From: Azolla caroliniana
Lineage: Eukaryota > Polypodiophyta
Assembly: GCA_043228905.1 (NCBI GenBank)
Contig: JBHGNT010000017.1
Span: 3,162,001 to 3,226,000, forward strand
DNA length: 64,000 nucleotides
Reading direction: 5' to 3'
Below are positions 39,047 through 51,000 of this stretch, in pieces. How positions within the stretch are numbered: the first letter of the stretch is position 1; each line of letters starts with the position of its first letter. The notes beneath the pieces are model-generated. The model was not told the DNA's origin. It saw nothing but the letters and a program-made list of their open reading frames with translations, and ran no database searches. Position numbers and translations under genes: made by a program.

Positions 39047-39561
39047 GGGGGAGACGCAAGGGCAAAGACTCTACCGCGGGCAAAGGCAAAAAAACTGTTG
39101 AACCCGTAGGTAAGAGAAGAACCGATAGAGGTGGAGACAAGAAGAAAAATGAAGCCAAGTCGACGAAGGAAGTTGGCACATCCGAACAGGTCGGAATAAA
39201 CGGTTGTGAAGAAGAAGTGTACACTCAGGAAGAGAAGTGCATGCTATGCGGAGGTCATCACGATCGTAATGGCCATGATGCAGAGTCGAATGAAGAATTC
39301 GACCTCGGTAAACCGGCTGAAGAAGCCAAGGGAAGCACGGAGAAGGCCAAGATCCGGACGTGGTCCGATGTGGTGAGAGGCCTGAAGCCGAAAATCGAAT
39401 CGGAGGATACCGATTCAGACAAGAGCTGGAACGAGTCGGAGACAGCCGATTCGGATCAACAAACGGATCCGGATGAGTCGGATCAACGAGAGGCCAAGGA
39501 GACACGGACGCAGCGGAAGTCGATGTCATCGCAGTGGAACCGATGGATCGGCAAGCGCTAG
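39043..39561 (+). CDS. Extra ORF in the copia element, charged, function unknown
   Basis: A frame of 172 codons without an ATG at its start (the first Met codon is at 39241), overlapping the integrase stop. The predicted protein is highly charged: a Lys/Arg-rich N-terminal third, a possible metal-binding cluster CMLCGGHHDRNGH (about residues 66-78), a segment RTWSDVVRGLKPK, then a long acidic Ser/Asp/Glu tail. It resembles neither reverse transcriptase nor RNase H. It lies between two copies of the polypurine tract (39042-39053 and 39759-39770). It might be a remnant of an additional retroelement ORF, captured host sequence, or a chance open frame; I do not recognise a family. Confidence 0.45.
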   Translation: MRGRRKGKDSTAGKGKKTVEPVGKRRTDRGGDKKKNEAKSTKEVGTSEQVGINGCEEEVYTQEEKCMLCGGHHDRNGHDAESNEEFDLGKPAEEAKGSTEKAKIRTWSDVVRGLKPKIESEDTDSDKSWNESETADSDQQTDPDESDQREAKETRTQRKSMSSQWNRWIGKR

Positions 39562-39758
39562 AGTCATAGCAGCGAAGGAGCTAAGATGGGCCTATTGAGC
39601 AGACATGCCGAAGGTCGAGGTGTGCAGAACCAAAGGGGTCGCGGCAAATGGAACCGGACCGGACAAGGAGCGCGAGCAAGGCGAAGCGACGCAGGAGAAG
39701 TCGGTTGGAAGAATCGGCTGCCACAAAGGTTGACACTACGACCCTACCTCAGGTTGAG

Positions 39759-39770
39759 CTTGAGGGGGAG
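39759..39770 (+). other. Polypurine tract of the copia element
   Basis: CTTGAGGGGGAG directly before the 3' LTR, the plus-strand priming site. An identical 12-mer is at 39042-39053. Confidence 0.85.
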
Positions 39771-40114
39771 TGTTGATCGGCAAGCTCAACCGGAGCCGGA
39801 TCGGCTAAATAAGCGAGAGGAATCGGTATTCCGGTGAGCAACCGAGCTGGTAAGCAGTAAGGACTGGTAAGCGAGAGGAGCCGGTATGCCGGATCCAATC
39901 CGTAACCGGAAACCTAGTATAGGTTAGACTACTAGGCAGTTATAGTCTCGTAGTTAGTGTCAGATGCTCGTGTGAGCATTGAAGTACACCGTACTTCTAA
40001 CAGTCCCGTGTGGACTTGTATAAATAGCGTTGATGAGCGGGTTGTAGATACAGAGCACAGAGTGTTTATATAATTTTGGAAAATAGTGTGTTTTGCACTC
40101 TTTGTCTCTCCCGC

Positions 40115-40161
<47 letters not shown>

Positions 40162-40196
40162 GTATTGTTCTTTCTAACTCTTCCGCAAGCAATCCT
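39771..40196 (+). repeat. 3' LTR of the copia element
   Basis: Begins with canonical TGTTGATCGG. It is longer than the 5' LTR mainly because of an expanded CT tract (about 40119-40158). Followed by the target repeat TTTCC. Confidence 0.9.
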
Positions 40197-40344
40197 TTTC
40201 CTTTATAGAATATGTTAAACCCCATAACATCTTTTGTACCGCACTAAAACTCTTTTACCTATTTTTATTTTTCCATGATTGGGTATACATCCCATATTGT
40301 AACCAGTTGTCTCATGGGCCAATTTTGGACTTAGAAGATGTTAA

Positions 40345-40580
40345 CATATATTTCTTTCTTTCTTCTTTCTTCTCTTTTTATCGTAATTAGCTTACACTAG
40401 TTGTAAGTTGTTGCATTACAAGCACTATGTCTTGGGTTTGAAACCCAATTTTCTCACATCTCCATTACATCATACATATCTCTTAATTCACTAGATGCCA
40501 TTATGGAATATAGGGATTGAACCTATGAGACCCCCCGATCTGCATTGGGCAACCTTACCAACTAGCTACATCCATCTGGG
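40345..40580 (-). mobile_element. tRNA-derived SINE
   Basis: Read on the minus strand, an A box (TAGCTAGTTGG, about 40558-40568) and a B box (GGTTCAATCCC, 40513-40523) are spaced as in a tRNA. A non-tRNA body of about 150 bp follows, then an A-rich tail (GAAAGAAGAAAGAAAGAAA) ending near 40350. This head-body-tail order is typical of plant SINEs. No clear target duplication was found, and a degenerate tRNA pseudogene remains possible for the head. Confidence 0.5.
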
Positions 40581-42045
40581 CTTCCTCTCTCTCTTTCCCT
40601 CGGTTTTGTCATGTTGTTGGTCTAACATCCATAACATCGAAATCTACAACTATGGTGAGAAGCAACATTCAACCCTTGCCATGGGCCCCACGAAGCCACA
40701 TAGATCATACCTAGGTTCCAGTGGACATTTCATACATTTGTCTATCTATCTCACATATATTTGACAGAATCGAGAACCCAATCTATCTAGCTCACAATGA
40801 AAAGACATAAATTTTGAGAGAACCCAAGCCCCATCCTCATTGTACGTTTAACCTTGTCCCATTGATCACATTGTGATCTCCCCTTGACATCTAAAAACTA
40901 GGATCTTCTTTCTTTCTTTCTTCCTACACATTGATTATAAGCCTACAAATGTCAAATGGGTTGTGGAGAAGCCTAGCTAGAGTAACATCACATTTTCCCC
41001 AATTAAAATCTTCAACTTGAAGAGTACCTCAAATTACAACATGAAACATTCATTGCCACATGTCAACTCATTGACAATGTTGCCCACTATCAATTCCCCA
41101 TGTGGCACCCAACCACTAAGGCCTATGTTTTGATAACCTTATGCACTTGGGTTCAAAATTCATTAATTGCACTCATTTACACTAGATGCCACCATAACAA
41201 CCTCATATATTGATGCTATGTCTTGACAAAAACTTGCAAGCAATATTCAAATTCACAAGGGGCAAACCTTATTAATTTACTAAATGATTGTGTGAAATGC
41301 AAAGATTAGATGAATGGCCTTTTGGCAAACAAATTAGATTTTTTGTATCAATTGTTAAGAATTTGTCAGTTTGTTTGTTTCACTCAAAATGTGGCAAAAA
41401 CAGACATAGCTGAACCATAGTTAATGTATGGTCATGTTAAGTGTTTGGAGGTTGTGTGGTAGGTAATTTGATCGTTAATGTGCCAAAGGTTTAGGAGGTG
41501 AATATGTGGTGTAATAAAGGTGTTAAATTAGGGATTAGCCAAAGCCATGATATATAGAGATGATATCATAATACCAACGTCCAGAGTAAGCCCATTCTTA
41601 TGACCTTAGACATTCAAATCGTTTCATGATACAATAAGTGAAAATAACACCTACAATAGATTAATTCCACTTCTACCCAATAACTGTCCTTAATTACTTG
41701 CAAGGATAACGAATTTGAAACTAGTAACTCGAGTTTGAAAAATTGGCTTGCAATGCATGGATTTTTAAAATTGACTTGCAATACAGTACAAGCATGGGAA
41801 GTCAGGACAATGAATATTCTCCAGGATGTATGATTATGTATTGATGGTATCTCTCTATAGAATACATAGTATTGTATATTGATGTAGAAACAATTGTGAT
41901 AGCAGCTAAGTTTGGTCAACATCTACAATGATTAGTTGACAACTTACCACAACACAAGGAAAATATTACAAGCACAAAAAAATCTTCCAAAACCTGCACA
42001 TATGAGTATAGTGCCCGATGTTTGAAATGAGTGCATAAAAGAAAC
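40581..42045. other. Intergenic DNA, nothing recognised
   Basis: Spacer between the SINE/copia insertions and the 3' end of AIR9. The last few hundred bases are probably AIR9 3' UTR. No other feature seen. Confidence 0.5.
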
Positions 42046-45000
42046 TCACTTCAAATTTGCATTGGAAGCAGTTCCATTAAATCTTTGGGCAAATCCCCTC
42101 AAAACAAGAACAATGATATCACGGAGACCTCTAGTCTGAACCATGAGATCTATCTCGTTCTCATTGTCCACAAATATTTTTAGTCGGTGTTGATCATTTT
42201 GAACGATCTCAACCTGTCCATCGTAAAATAAAATATATGAGAATATGTCATTTCGTATATTGTGACCATGCAAGGATAAGCCATTGGATCCAGCCGTCAT
42301 CTTTACAAGTCAGAAAACGATGTGAAATCCCCTTCACAAGGAATTCAGGAAACTTGTGAAATATGCTTTCATGGTTCAAGCAAATATATAACTTTCCTAT
42401 TTCCTATTTCCATAGTTTTTAATCTCACAGCATTTTATTTCTATTTCAACTCTCCCTCCCCAGCTATGTTTGTTCGGCTATTCCGATTTCACTGTGCTTT
42501 TTAGGTAATGTATTGAAGGATTAATTAACTGCTTTCAGACGGGTATCAAATGTCATGTAGAAGAAATATGAAAGATCATATAATATTGTATTTTTTCTGT
42601 CCGTCCACACTAGTATATTTTAACGCCTTCCATCTCCCACAGATAGCACGCTTAAACTAGACTTAACATCCTAATTACTACATGCTAATGCCACTAATAC
42701 CAATGCAATGTGGTTAAGTACTGCAGAAATTGATTTAAGTACTGCAATATTTTCCTAAAACTGATCCAACAATTTTGGTTACGAGCGGAGTTACACAATT
42801 TTAAATGTTTGAAAATGGGAATACATTGTACTTACCCGAAAGGGAGGGGAATATGTGCCACGTATCTCTGTGTTGGGAAAAGAAGTTTTAGAGCCAGGCT
42901 TGACGACTTTGAATCTTTTCTTATTGACATCTAGAACTCGCCTTTCTAAGCTTCCAAGTCCCTGCTAAGATTGTCCGTATCAGCTGAATATTTTACAATT
43001 CTGAAGAACAAAATTAGACCAAAATTACCAGATCAGAGATGTTATACCTTTGATGATGGTTGGTCACGATCCCGTAAAGCCTACAATAAACAACGGAAAT
43101 TAACATCCACCACTTTAAATAATCTAAGAAATAAAGTAAACCAGTACCTCAAATTTAACTGCTCCCAGCTCAAGCTTTTGCTTGACTTCCTTTGCAACTT
43201 CTGGCTCTACAACAATAAAAGTTAGGAGACATTAAGTACAAAAAGACTTTAATCTCCAAATTTTGATGCGACAGAGAATCATTAAAATGAAGAGTTCATA
43301 AATCAGAAGAAGAAAGTTATTAGCAGCAAACTAAAGGACATGTCAGATTCATTTAGGCATGTTCAAGAATCCATATCAATAAAAATTTTGAAGTAAAGAA
43401 AATGAAACTTGCGAAACCAACCAACAGCAATTGGATCAGTGGAAGCAGAAACAGGTGCACCACCCACACCATCATCACGAACAGGAGTATATACAGCCAC
43501 AAGCCTGCAACCTATATCATCCACATTGGCCTCATACATCCGTCCAACTTCACCTGCAACCAACCGCACAAGTTCTTCAAACACTGAAGCAACATGATGA
43601 CATAAAATCAAGTTTCCAATCTTCAAGACTTGCCAGATATTGACAAAAGGTCGGTACTTCCAGCCATTGCTCGAAACCATTGGATCATGCTTTTTCCTTC
43701 CTTTCCTCCACTGTAGATACCACGAACAGCATAAAGGTTTGTATGGAATCCCCGTCCTTCTATTTCCAGTTTATCCATCCTTGGAACACCTACATCATGA
43801 CAGTCCATGTTCCAAGTTAACAAAATCATTCAAAAACTATTATCAGCTGGCCATATTTAGGGTTAGCATCTGTATACTTATTACTTAAAGATTTCACCAT
43901 TATAAATGCAAATTGGGTGCAATGTAGATTTGTCACTGAGATATATGACAAGAAAATATAGCATTCAGATATGCTTTATCTACTCCTATCATCGCGTTTT
44001 CTACTTTTATCCATAGCCAACTATATTACCAAAATATTATATATTCTAGCATTATCCTTGTCTATTTTTATCATTAGTTTCTCTAGTTTTCTCCAGCAAA
44101 TACAAATAAAGTATACCTATATATTACTGGATCCCATTGAGGACGTTTCTCTAGACTGGGTCTTATTGAGGAGATGAAAACCATTAGTAATAGATTATGT
44201 CAGAGATTAGAATAGATAGAATAGATAAGAAAAATACCTACACGAATTAGTATTGTACACAATTACCTGCTAAAACTCGATCAGTTATTACTGAGACTGG
44301 TTCCATGTTTCTGCCAAAAATATCTATCATTGTGCACTCACAACGAAGAATTGAACCAACATCTTCAGAGCGAATCTTATAAGAGCTCGTTCTTTGCAAG
44401 GGTAATATGTCAAAAGAAACTGGAATTCCTGGAGCATTAGACCGAGACCTACAAACAACCAAACAATCAAATATTATCAGATGTGTATATGTATACTCAT
44501 GTATAGCCAAACAACCTGAAATATCTGATGTTAAAACAACCATTGATATCTAGCATCTTTTTTGTATTTCTGCCAGATTTTATGTTCAGCATCAGACTCA
44601 AATATTACTCCAGTTGCAGTAAGGACTTCCCCCTCAGCTGCTTTGCCACTGAGAAACAATTTCTGAGGTCTTGGAATATCTACACAACAATGAAACATCA
44701 TCTAGCATAAATTCACATGAGAAACAAGACTTGAACCAACAGAAAAAGACCAGAATAATATCAAGGCTTGGATGCAGGTAAGGATAATCAAGGTGGCAGT
44801 ATCCTGGTAGTGGTTCTGATCTCTGATGGCCTATCTAATTGTGCTCTGTGACTGAATGATATGTGGGGTCGTGCTGTTGTGGTCAGTGATTAGAGAGTGT
44901 GTTTTTGTCCGGTCTTCTCTTGCTTGAGATCTGTGCATTTAGTTTTCTTCTTCTTAAACCTCCCATTTGAATAATGCACATATCCGGTCTCCATTGTCTG

Positions 45001-48000
45001 CTCAAGATATACAGAGGCATATTCTAGTACTCTGATTAGGTAAATGTGTACTCTGATACATGGGGATATACATGTGAAATAAACTATAATTCTGTCCTGA
45101 ACAAGCCCCCAGAATTGAGACTGAAGACACTTCCTTTCGTTTTCCACCTCTCTAGTATACTAACATTGATTTTATAAGGTTGTATTTTTCCCCTCAAGTA
45201 TACATTGTATCCTAGCACAACTCCTGCCTTGCATATAGCCTATTATAATGCCGAAAATATCATATAGACTTCTATATATTTATACAATTTAGATAATTTT
45301 ACTTGAAGCTTGATTACCCAAACACCAAATAGGCAGGTTCATTTCAATTATATAGCCCCAGGTTAAGCTAATCTATAAAGCAGGTTAACTTCAATTATAA
45401 TCAACTCTCCAGCTAAATTCCATTGTATTGCATCGGCCCCCAAAAAATGAAGATTCTCGTAACAAATCGAACAGAAAACGACCAGGAAATTTACATTATT
45501 AAAGGTATTACAGAAGATAAACCTGGTAATATCGGATCAGATTTCTCTGAAAGAACTTCCTTTCCAACCAGCCCATCTTCCCGTACAGGAGTATACCTGC
45601 AAACACATGTTTCTTGTGAAATTTGCAAGCAAAAAAAGATGATAGAACCAAAATAATTTTTCTTGCAGCTTGATTACCCAAATACCAAACAACACGTGTA
45701 GTCCTCTTCCACTGTTAAATATTTCTTTGATATAGCTCCTTCAATCAAAGAAAGTCTTCTGTCGTCAGCTTCTCGATACCATCTTACAATGCTATTTCCT
45801 TCGGAGCCTCCATGATATTCCCCATGTCCAAGGAGCATCCGGTTTCCAAACTTCTCAATATTTACATTGCTTACACTAGGCATTGCTGGAAACAACCATG
45901 ACGCATGAAACTTTATGTCATTGATATGTATATAGAACAAATACAACAAGAAACTAAAAAAATGCTGAGTTTTATGGCACTACAAAAAACATATATCTGC
46001 ATACAATCTAGTATCTCAAGTACTGTTGCGCTTTATACAACTATGAAAAACGGAGATCCGCATAGAATCCAATATCTCAAGTACCGTCTGTTACTGGCCT
46101 TGTACACCTATAATGAATTCCTTTTTGTCTCTAGAAGCACTGGCTGAATACCAACACTGGTTGAATATACCAAAATTGGTGCAGTATGAGATTTTTACCT
46201 GGCATCACTGGAGCACTGCTGCTTGTAACCAGCGCCTTCCCTCTTTTGCCATCAATTCGAACAGGAGTCCAACTTAATGCAAGGTACATTCCCACATCTT
46301 TTGACGTTGGAAAATAAGTCCTGGAAGTGTGAATGCCAAGCAGGCCCTCTTTATGAAGTCTTTGCATGCGTCAAAAGCATTTAATGAAATTGCAAAATGA
46401 AACATACATGGTATTTGCAACGCTGACTGCTTCATCTGGTAAAATTCCTCTCTCAACAACGTTCTTCAGACAGTACCATCTATACTCACTAGATCCTTCA
46501 GTTCCACCATAATACAGTTTCTCTGGAATAACCTCCCTACCTTCGTGGCAATCTGGAATTCTTAATTTGACACCTATTGGATCAGCTGCAAAATGAGGAT
46601 GCTGTGATTAGTTCTGAGGTTACTATATATATACAAAAGAACGACCTATATAACTCACAAAACCAGGTGTTGAGATACGCAAGCACTTAAGAAGCCAATT
46701 CTAATGAAGTATATATGTTTAGCTGATGAATAGAATTGCAAAAATCTACCAGTCATTGAAAATAAAACCACATAGAAAATTAAAATGAAAAGCAGATAGA
46801 ATGAAATACGCATATCTAAAATCATCCTAATCTGAAAAGAATATCAGCTCACCATTTGTAACAACCTCAGAGAGACTACGGCAAACAGAGCCAATTACTC
46901 TATCTTTCCTGACAGGAGTGAAAACAAGTAAAATTCGACACCCGACATCCTTCGAAGTCAAATCTAATCTTTCTGTGGAGTAGATAGTCACAGTTAGTTA
47001 ATGAATAATAGACAGGAAAAACAGATTGTGTATCTGCACTTTTACCATTGTTGCTTAGCCAATCTTCTTTTCCATTTGTATTTTGTCGATACCACTCGTT
47101 AATGCAAGTCCCTTTCTCCCTGGTAAAGATAAACATCAGTATGGTGTTATAATGGATTTACCTACCGAATTATTGGAGATAAATCACTACAGGTAAGAGA
47201 AGAAATAAGAATTATTGGCATCACTAGGTCCAATCATCAAATTGACTGCAACAGATGCAGAGAATATTGAAATGCATTGGGTTTCAAATAACATAATCCC
47301 TAGTTTGAAGTTCAGAAAGTTCAGACTAGTCCCTTACCCGCCTGAATAGTTAGCCTCAAAAGTGAGACTCCCTCCCTCAATGGGATGACCAAGGATCTTC
47401 AAGGAGTTGCACATTGGAGGGCCTAATTTAATTGAAAAGTTAGCACCATTGTGGATGACATATCAGGATTTGTGAAGAACCTAAAAATTTCATGTTTCCC
47501 TAACTTATGAATGCTATAATACTCCAGAGCACAGTCATCAGAAAAATCAAGGTACATAGTCCAAGAAAAGAGGCTTCATTACCAGGTAGGATAGGTCCCA
47601 CATGTGGAGATACGACATTTGAACCCTTGATTCCATCCACACGTATAGGTTCATAGGAGACATAAATCAGGCTACCGATATCAGTGTTAAGAACTTTGTA
47701 GCTGGATCCTATAGCATCTTTTATTTCATGGCTAAGTCCATTTGGCTTTTTCTGCAAGTAATCAAAAATGTGAGAAAAGAAATTTCATAATCACAAGGAC
47801 AATTTTAGCACATTCTAGAATGGATTCTGGATTAGGAATAGAGATACAGACAGCACTGACCAAGAACCACTGAATCTTTGAAGGACCTTCGATGCCACCC
47901 CAGTATTTCTTCTCTACAGTCAAAACAGCTCCTTCAATATGATCCCCTAATATCTGGAGTGATGAAAGGGTTGGAAGTCCTGCAAGGAAGTCAAGACTGA

Positions 48001-51000
48001 ATCTAATATATTGTTTAGCCCTGAAGTCTAAGTCTTAGCTTAGGATGGGTATTCCCAATACCTGGTTGTACATATTCTTGAAATATAGTGCTTCTGGATT
48101 CACCAACCATGCCATCCTCTCTAACTGGTGTACATTTGAAAGAAACTAGTTTATTGATTGCATCTGCTGTAATTTTATATTGTAAAAGCCCGTCTGCAGT
48201 AGAAATGGGGACACCAACATCATTCTCATTCTGCAGAAGAAGGGAGATGGAAGTTAGCCACCTGCTCAAATTCAGTCATCTATACTTATAAGAGACACAT
48301 CAACATTCTGAGTCAACCTTGGGTGAATGAGAAACATGGAGGAACATGATAATGAAAGAAAGTTTAAAACTAAGAGAATCAAGTTTCTTGTGAACACAGT
48401 GGATACAGCTTAATCATCCACTCAATATGCAAATGTCTGCAATTGTTACATCCCCTACATAGGAATAGAGTACCTTGTGTAAAAACCAACTGTATTCACT
48501 CTTGCCTTCATGGCCACCTACATATCCATAAGAAGCTGCCAATGTTTCACCCTCAATTGCTTCACCATTTAAGGATAGAAAAGTTAAACTAGGTGGCAGC
48601 ACTGTAATTGCAATAGAAAAAAATAAATCAGAAATTATGAATGTGAAGGAGAATGTGTAGCTAAAAATGATGAAACATGTTATCAAGATTTTGCATTCTT
48701 TGACCGCATACATACTTTCGACTCTCTGATCTGAAACCACAACCACCGGTTCTCCACAATCACCATCACAACGTGATGGAGTGTACTTTGCAGCTAGGTA
48801 ATAACCTACAGCTCCAACTGGTATACGGAAGTCCTATAACAACCAGTTACCATGAGTATAAAACAAATATTAACACACCCAGAAGTAAAAAAAGGTTGAA
48901 ATGTATGTTAGTTTACGAACCTTAGCAACTTTTGAGCTACTGATTGCTTCAAGATTAGCTTCATTTGCAGAAGCATCGGACTTGAACCATTGCACTCGGC
49001 TCACATCTTCTACACCACCCACTATGTTGGCACTAATAGAGACAACATTCCCCTCTCTTATGTCTCCAATGATTTTTAGATGTGTGACTTTTGGAGGAGC
49101 TGATCCAAAACAGGCATTCAGTAACATAAATATTTGGGGTAGTTCTCAATATAATGCAATATTCAAGAATGTGGCATACCAACTAAAATGTTTGTCGTGA
49201 TTGCAGAAACAGGATGTCCCTCCCAGCCTGAGAAATAACAAACTCCCGTTTATTATAATACGTACCCTATAACAAAAGTTAAACTTACAGCTGAGTTCTG
49301 CTCTAGCAAATTGCAACATCTAATCACCTTCAGTGTTTATTGGAGTATATATGAACATCAATCGCAACCCAACATCTTCCTTTGTCACCGTATATTCAGA
49401 TGTACCTCTTGAAATCAGCTTGAATTCTCTGCACACATCAAGGCTAAACAATAAGCTAGTAATAATAGGCATTCGTACACCTCCATTGATGAACATATGA
49501 AAATATCCTTTTGAAATTACATTATTGCAATTTCTCAGTTACTAGAATGTCCATTTAACCTCTTCACAGTGCCCAGAACAGAGTTCTCTAGTTAGACAAC
49601 TGAGCTGATCAAAGTGCCTATTTGTTACAATGGAGACAAAAAATGTAGTCTCTTAAACTCCAACCAATGTCAAATATATTGTGCACAATACAAAGCCACG
49701 CAGGAAATCTTAAAAGATGTAAATACCCCAATTGCAGATCTTCACGAAGCCAATCAAGCTTGCTTATTCCTTCTGTGCCACCAAAATATTCTCCAGTGCC
49801 CTTTATTGTCATCCCTTCAACAGCAGGACCAATAATTTGCACATTCTTAACAGAAGGTGAAGCTGCAGCATGCAAAGGATTATATAAATATTGTATTTCC
49901 AAATATAGAATCTACATATAAATATGTCTAGATTACTAAATTTCACGATAAGTACCTGCTTCTATGATGGCGGTAGTTGCAAACTGTGACTCGCCTTTGA
50001 TGCCTTCTTCTGTAACTGGAGTATACATGAGCAAAAGATTTGCACCCACATCCTCAAGACTAAGTTGGTATTCATGTTCCTCAGCCCCCATTATTGCAAC
50101 TGGACTTCTTCCTCCATGTCTTCTAAGCCAGCTGAGATGCTCCCAGGGATAGTCCAAGTCAAAACACATGTAAAAGTGGGAAAATTTCCTTTAAAGCAAG
50201 CTAAGTATACCTGACAATGGCTTTGGCAGGGGTTCCACCACACCATGCTACTTCAGCATGTGGACGAATGGTTTTCCCCTCAATCAATTCACCATCCACG
50301 CTCAAGGACAATACCTTTGGACAACCAGTTCCTGCAGCATTTTGAGTTTTCAGAATCCCTCATATGAATAACACAGGGTATAGGCATGCTTAGGTGATAT
50401 ACCAACCAACACTAGTGATTAATTGCAGATTCAATTACCACCGTACATTCTGGATTTTTGTAAGGTGCCACACCGCATTTCAAGGTGTCAAATCACTATA
50501 AGTTTATTATAAAGAATTCAGCTTACCATGCATAGGAACAACTGTATTCAACCTAGACATTTGAAGTGATTATAAGGAGCACACAAACACTTCACTGGCT
50601 TGTACGTATTCTCAACATTTTTTAATAATGAGAATCAAGAGACCACATTATTTGTATTAACTTTGTAACCAGAAAATTAACTCTGTAAGAGCGAGGTGAG
50701 AATTATGGCTGCAGTGGTTAATGCACGAGAACATGCAAACATGAGCAGAAAAGTAAGAAATAAACCTGCAGCAACAGGTGACGAGATAGCAAATATTGAT
50801 GGGAAAGTGATATCATTTATTACTGGTGTACATTCCACCTTCAGACAACAACCAATATCTGGCTGCTTCGGCCAGTATGTCTGCAAGATCAATTTGAAAA
50901 CAATGTCTAAAAATGGAATGTGCTTAGACATGAAAAACAAATTTCCGCTCCAAAACATTAAATAGGGCTTAAATTAGCTTTCCGAATTTCGGGTCTCTTT

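Larger units (their letters stand above)
36484..40196 (+). mobile_element. Ty1/copia-type LTR retrotransposon lacking reverse transcriptase
   Basis: A 3.7-kb element with two LTRs (36484-36889 and 39771-40196), a primer-binding site complementary to initiator tRNA-Met (TGGTATCAGAG at 36894), and gag, protease and integrase remains. It ends with a polypurine tract (CTTGAGGGGGAG, 39759-39770). A 5-bp direct repeat TTTCC (36479-36483 and 40197-40201) flanks it and is the likely target duplication. The order gag-PR-INT is that of Ty1/copia. Reverse transcriptase and RNase H are absent: the integrase frame ends at 39043 and is followed by an unrelated ORF. The LTRs differ at a moderate number of sites, mostly transitions, and in the length of the CT tract, so the insertion is not very recent. 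The element cannot move by its own proteins. Confidence 0.93.
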
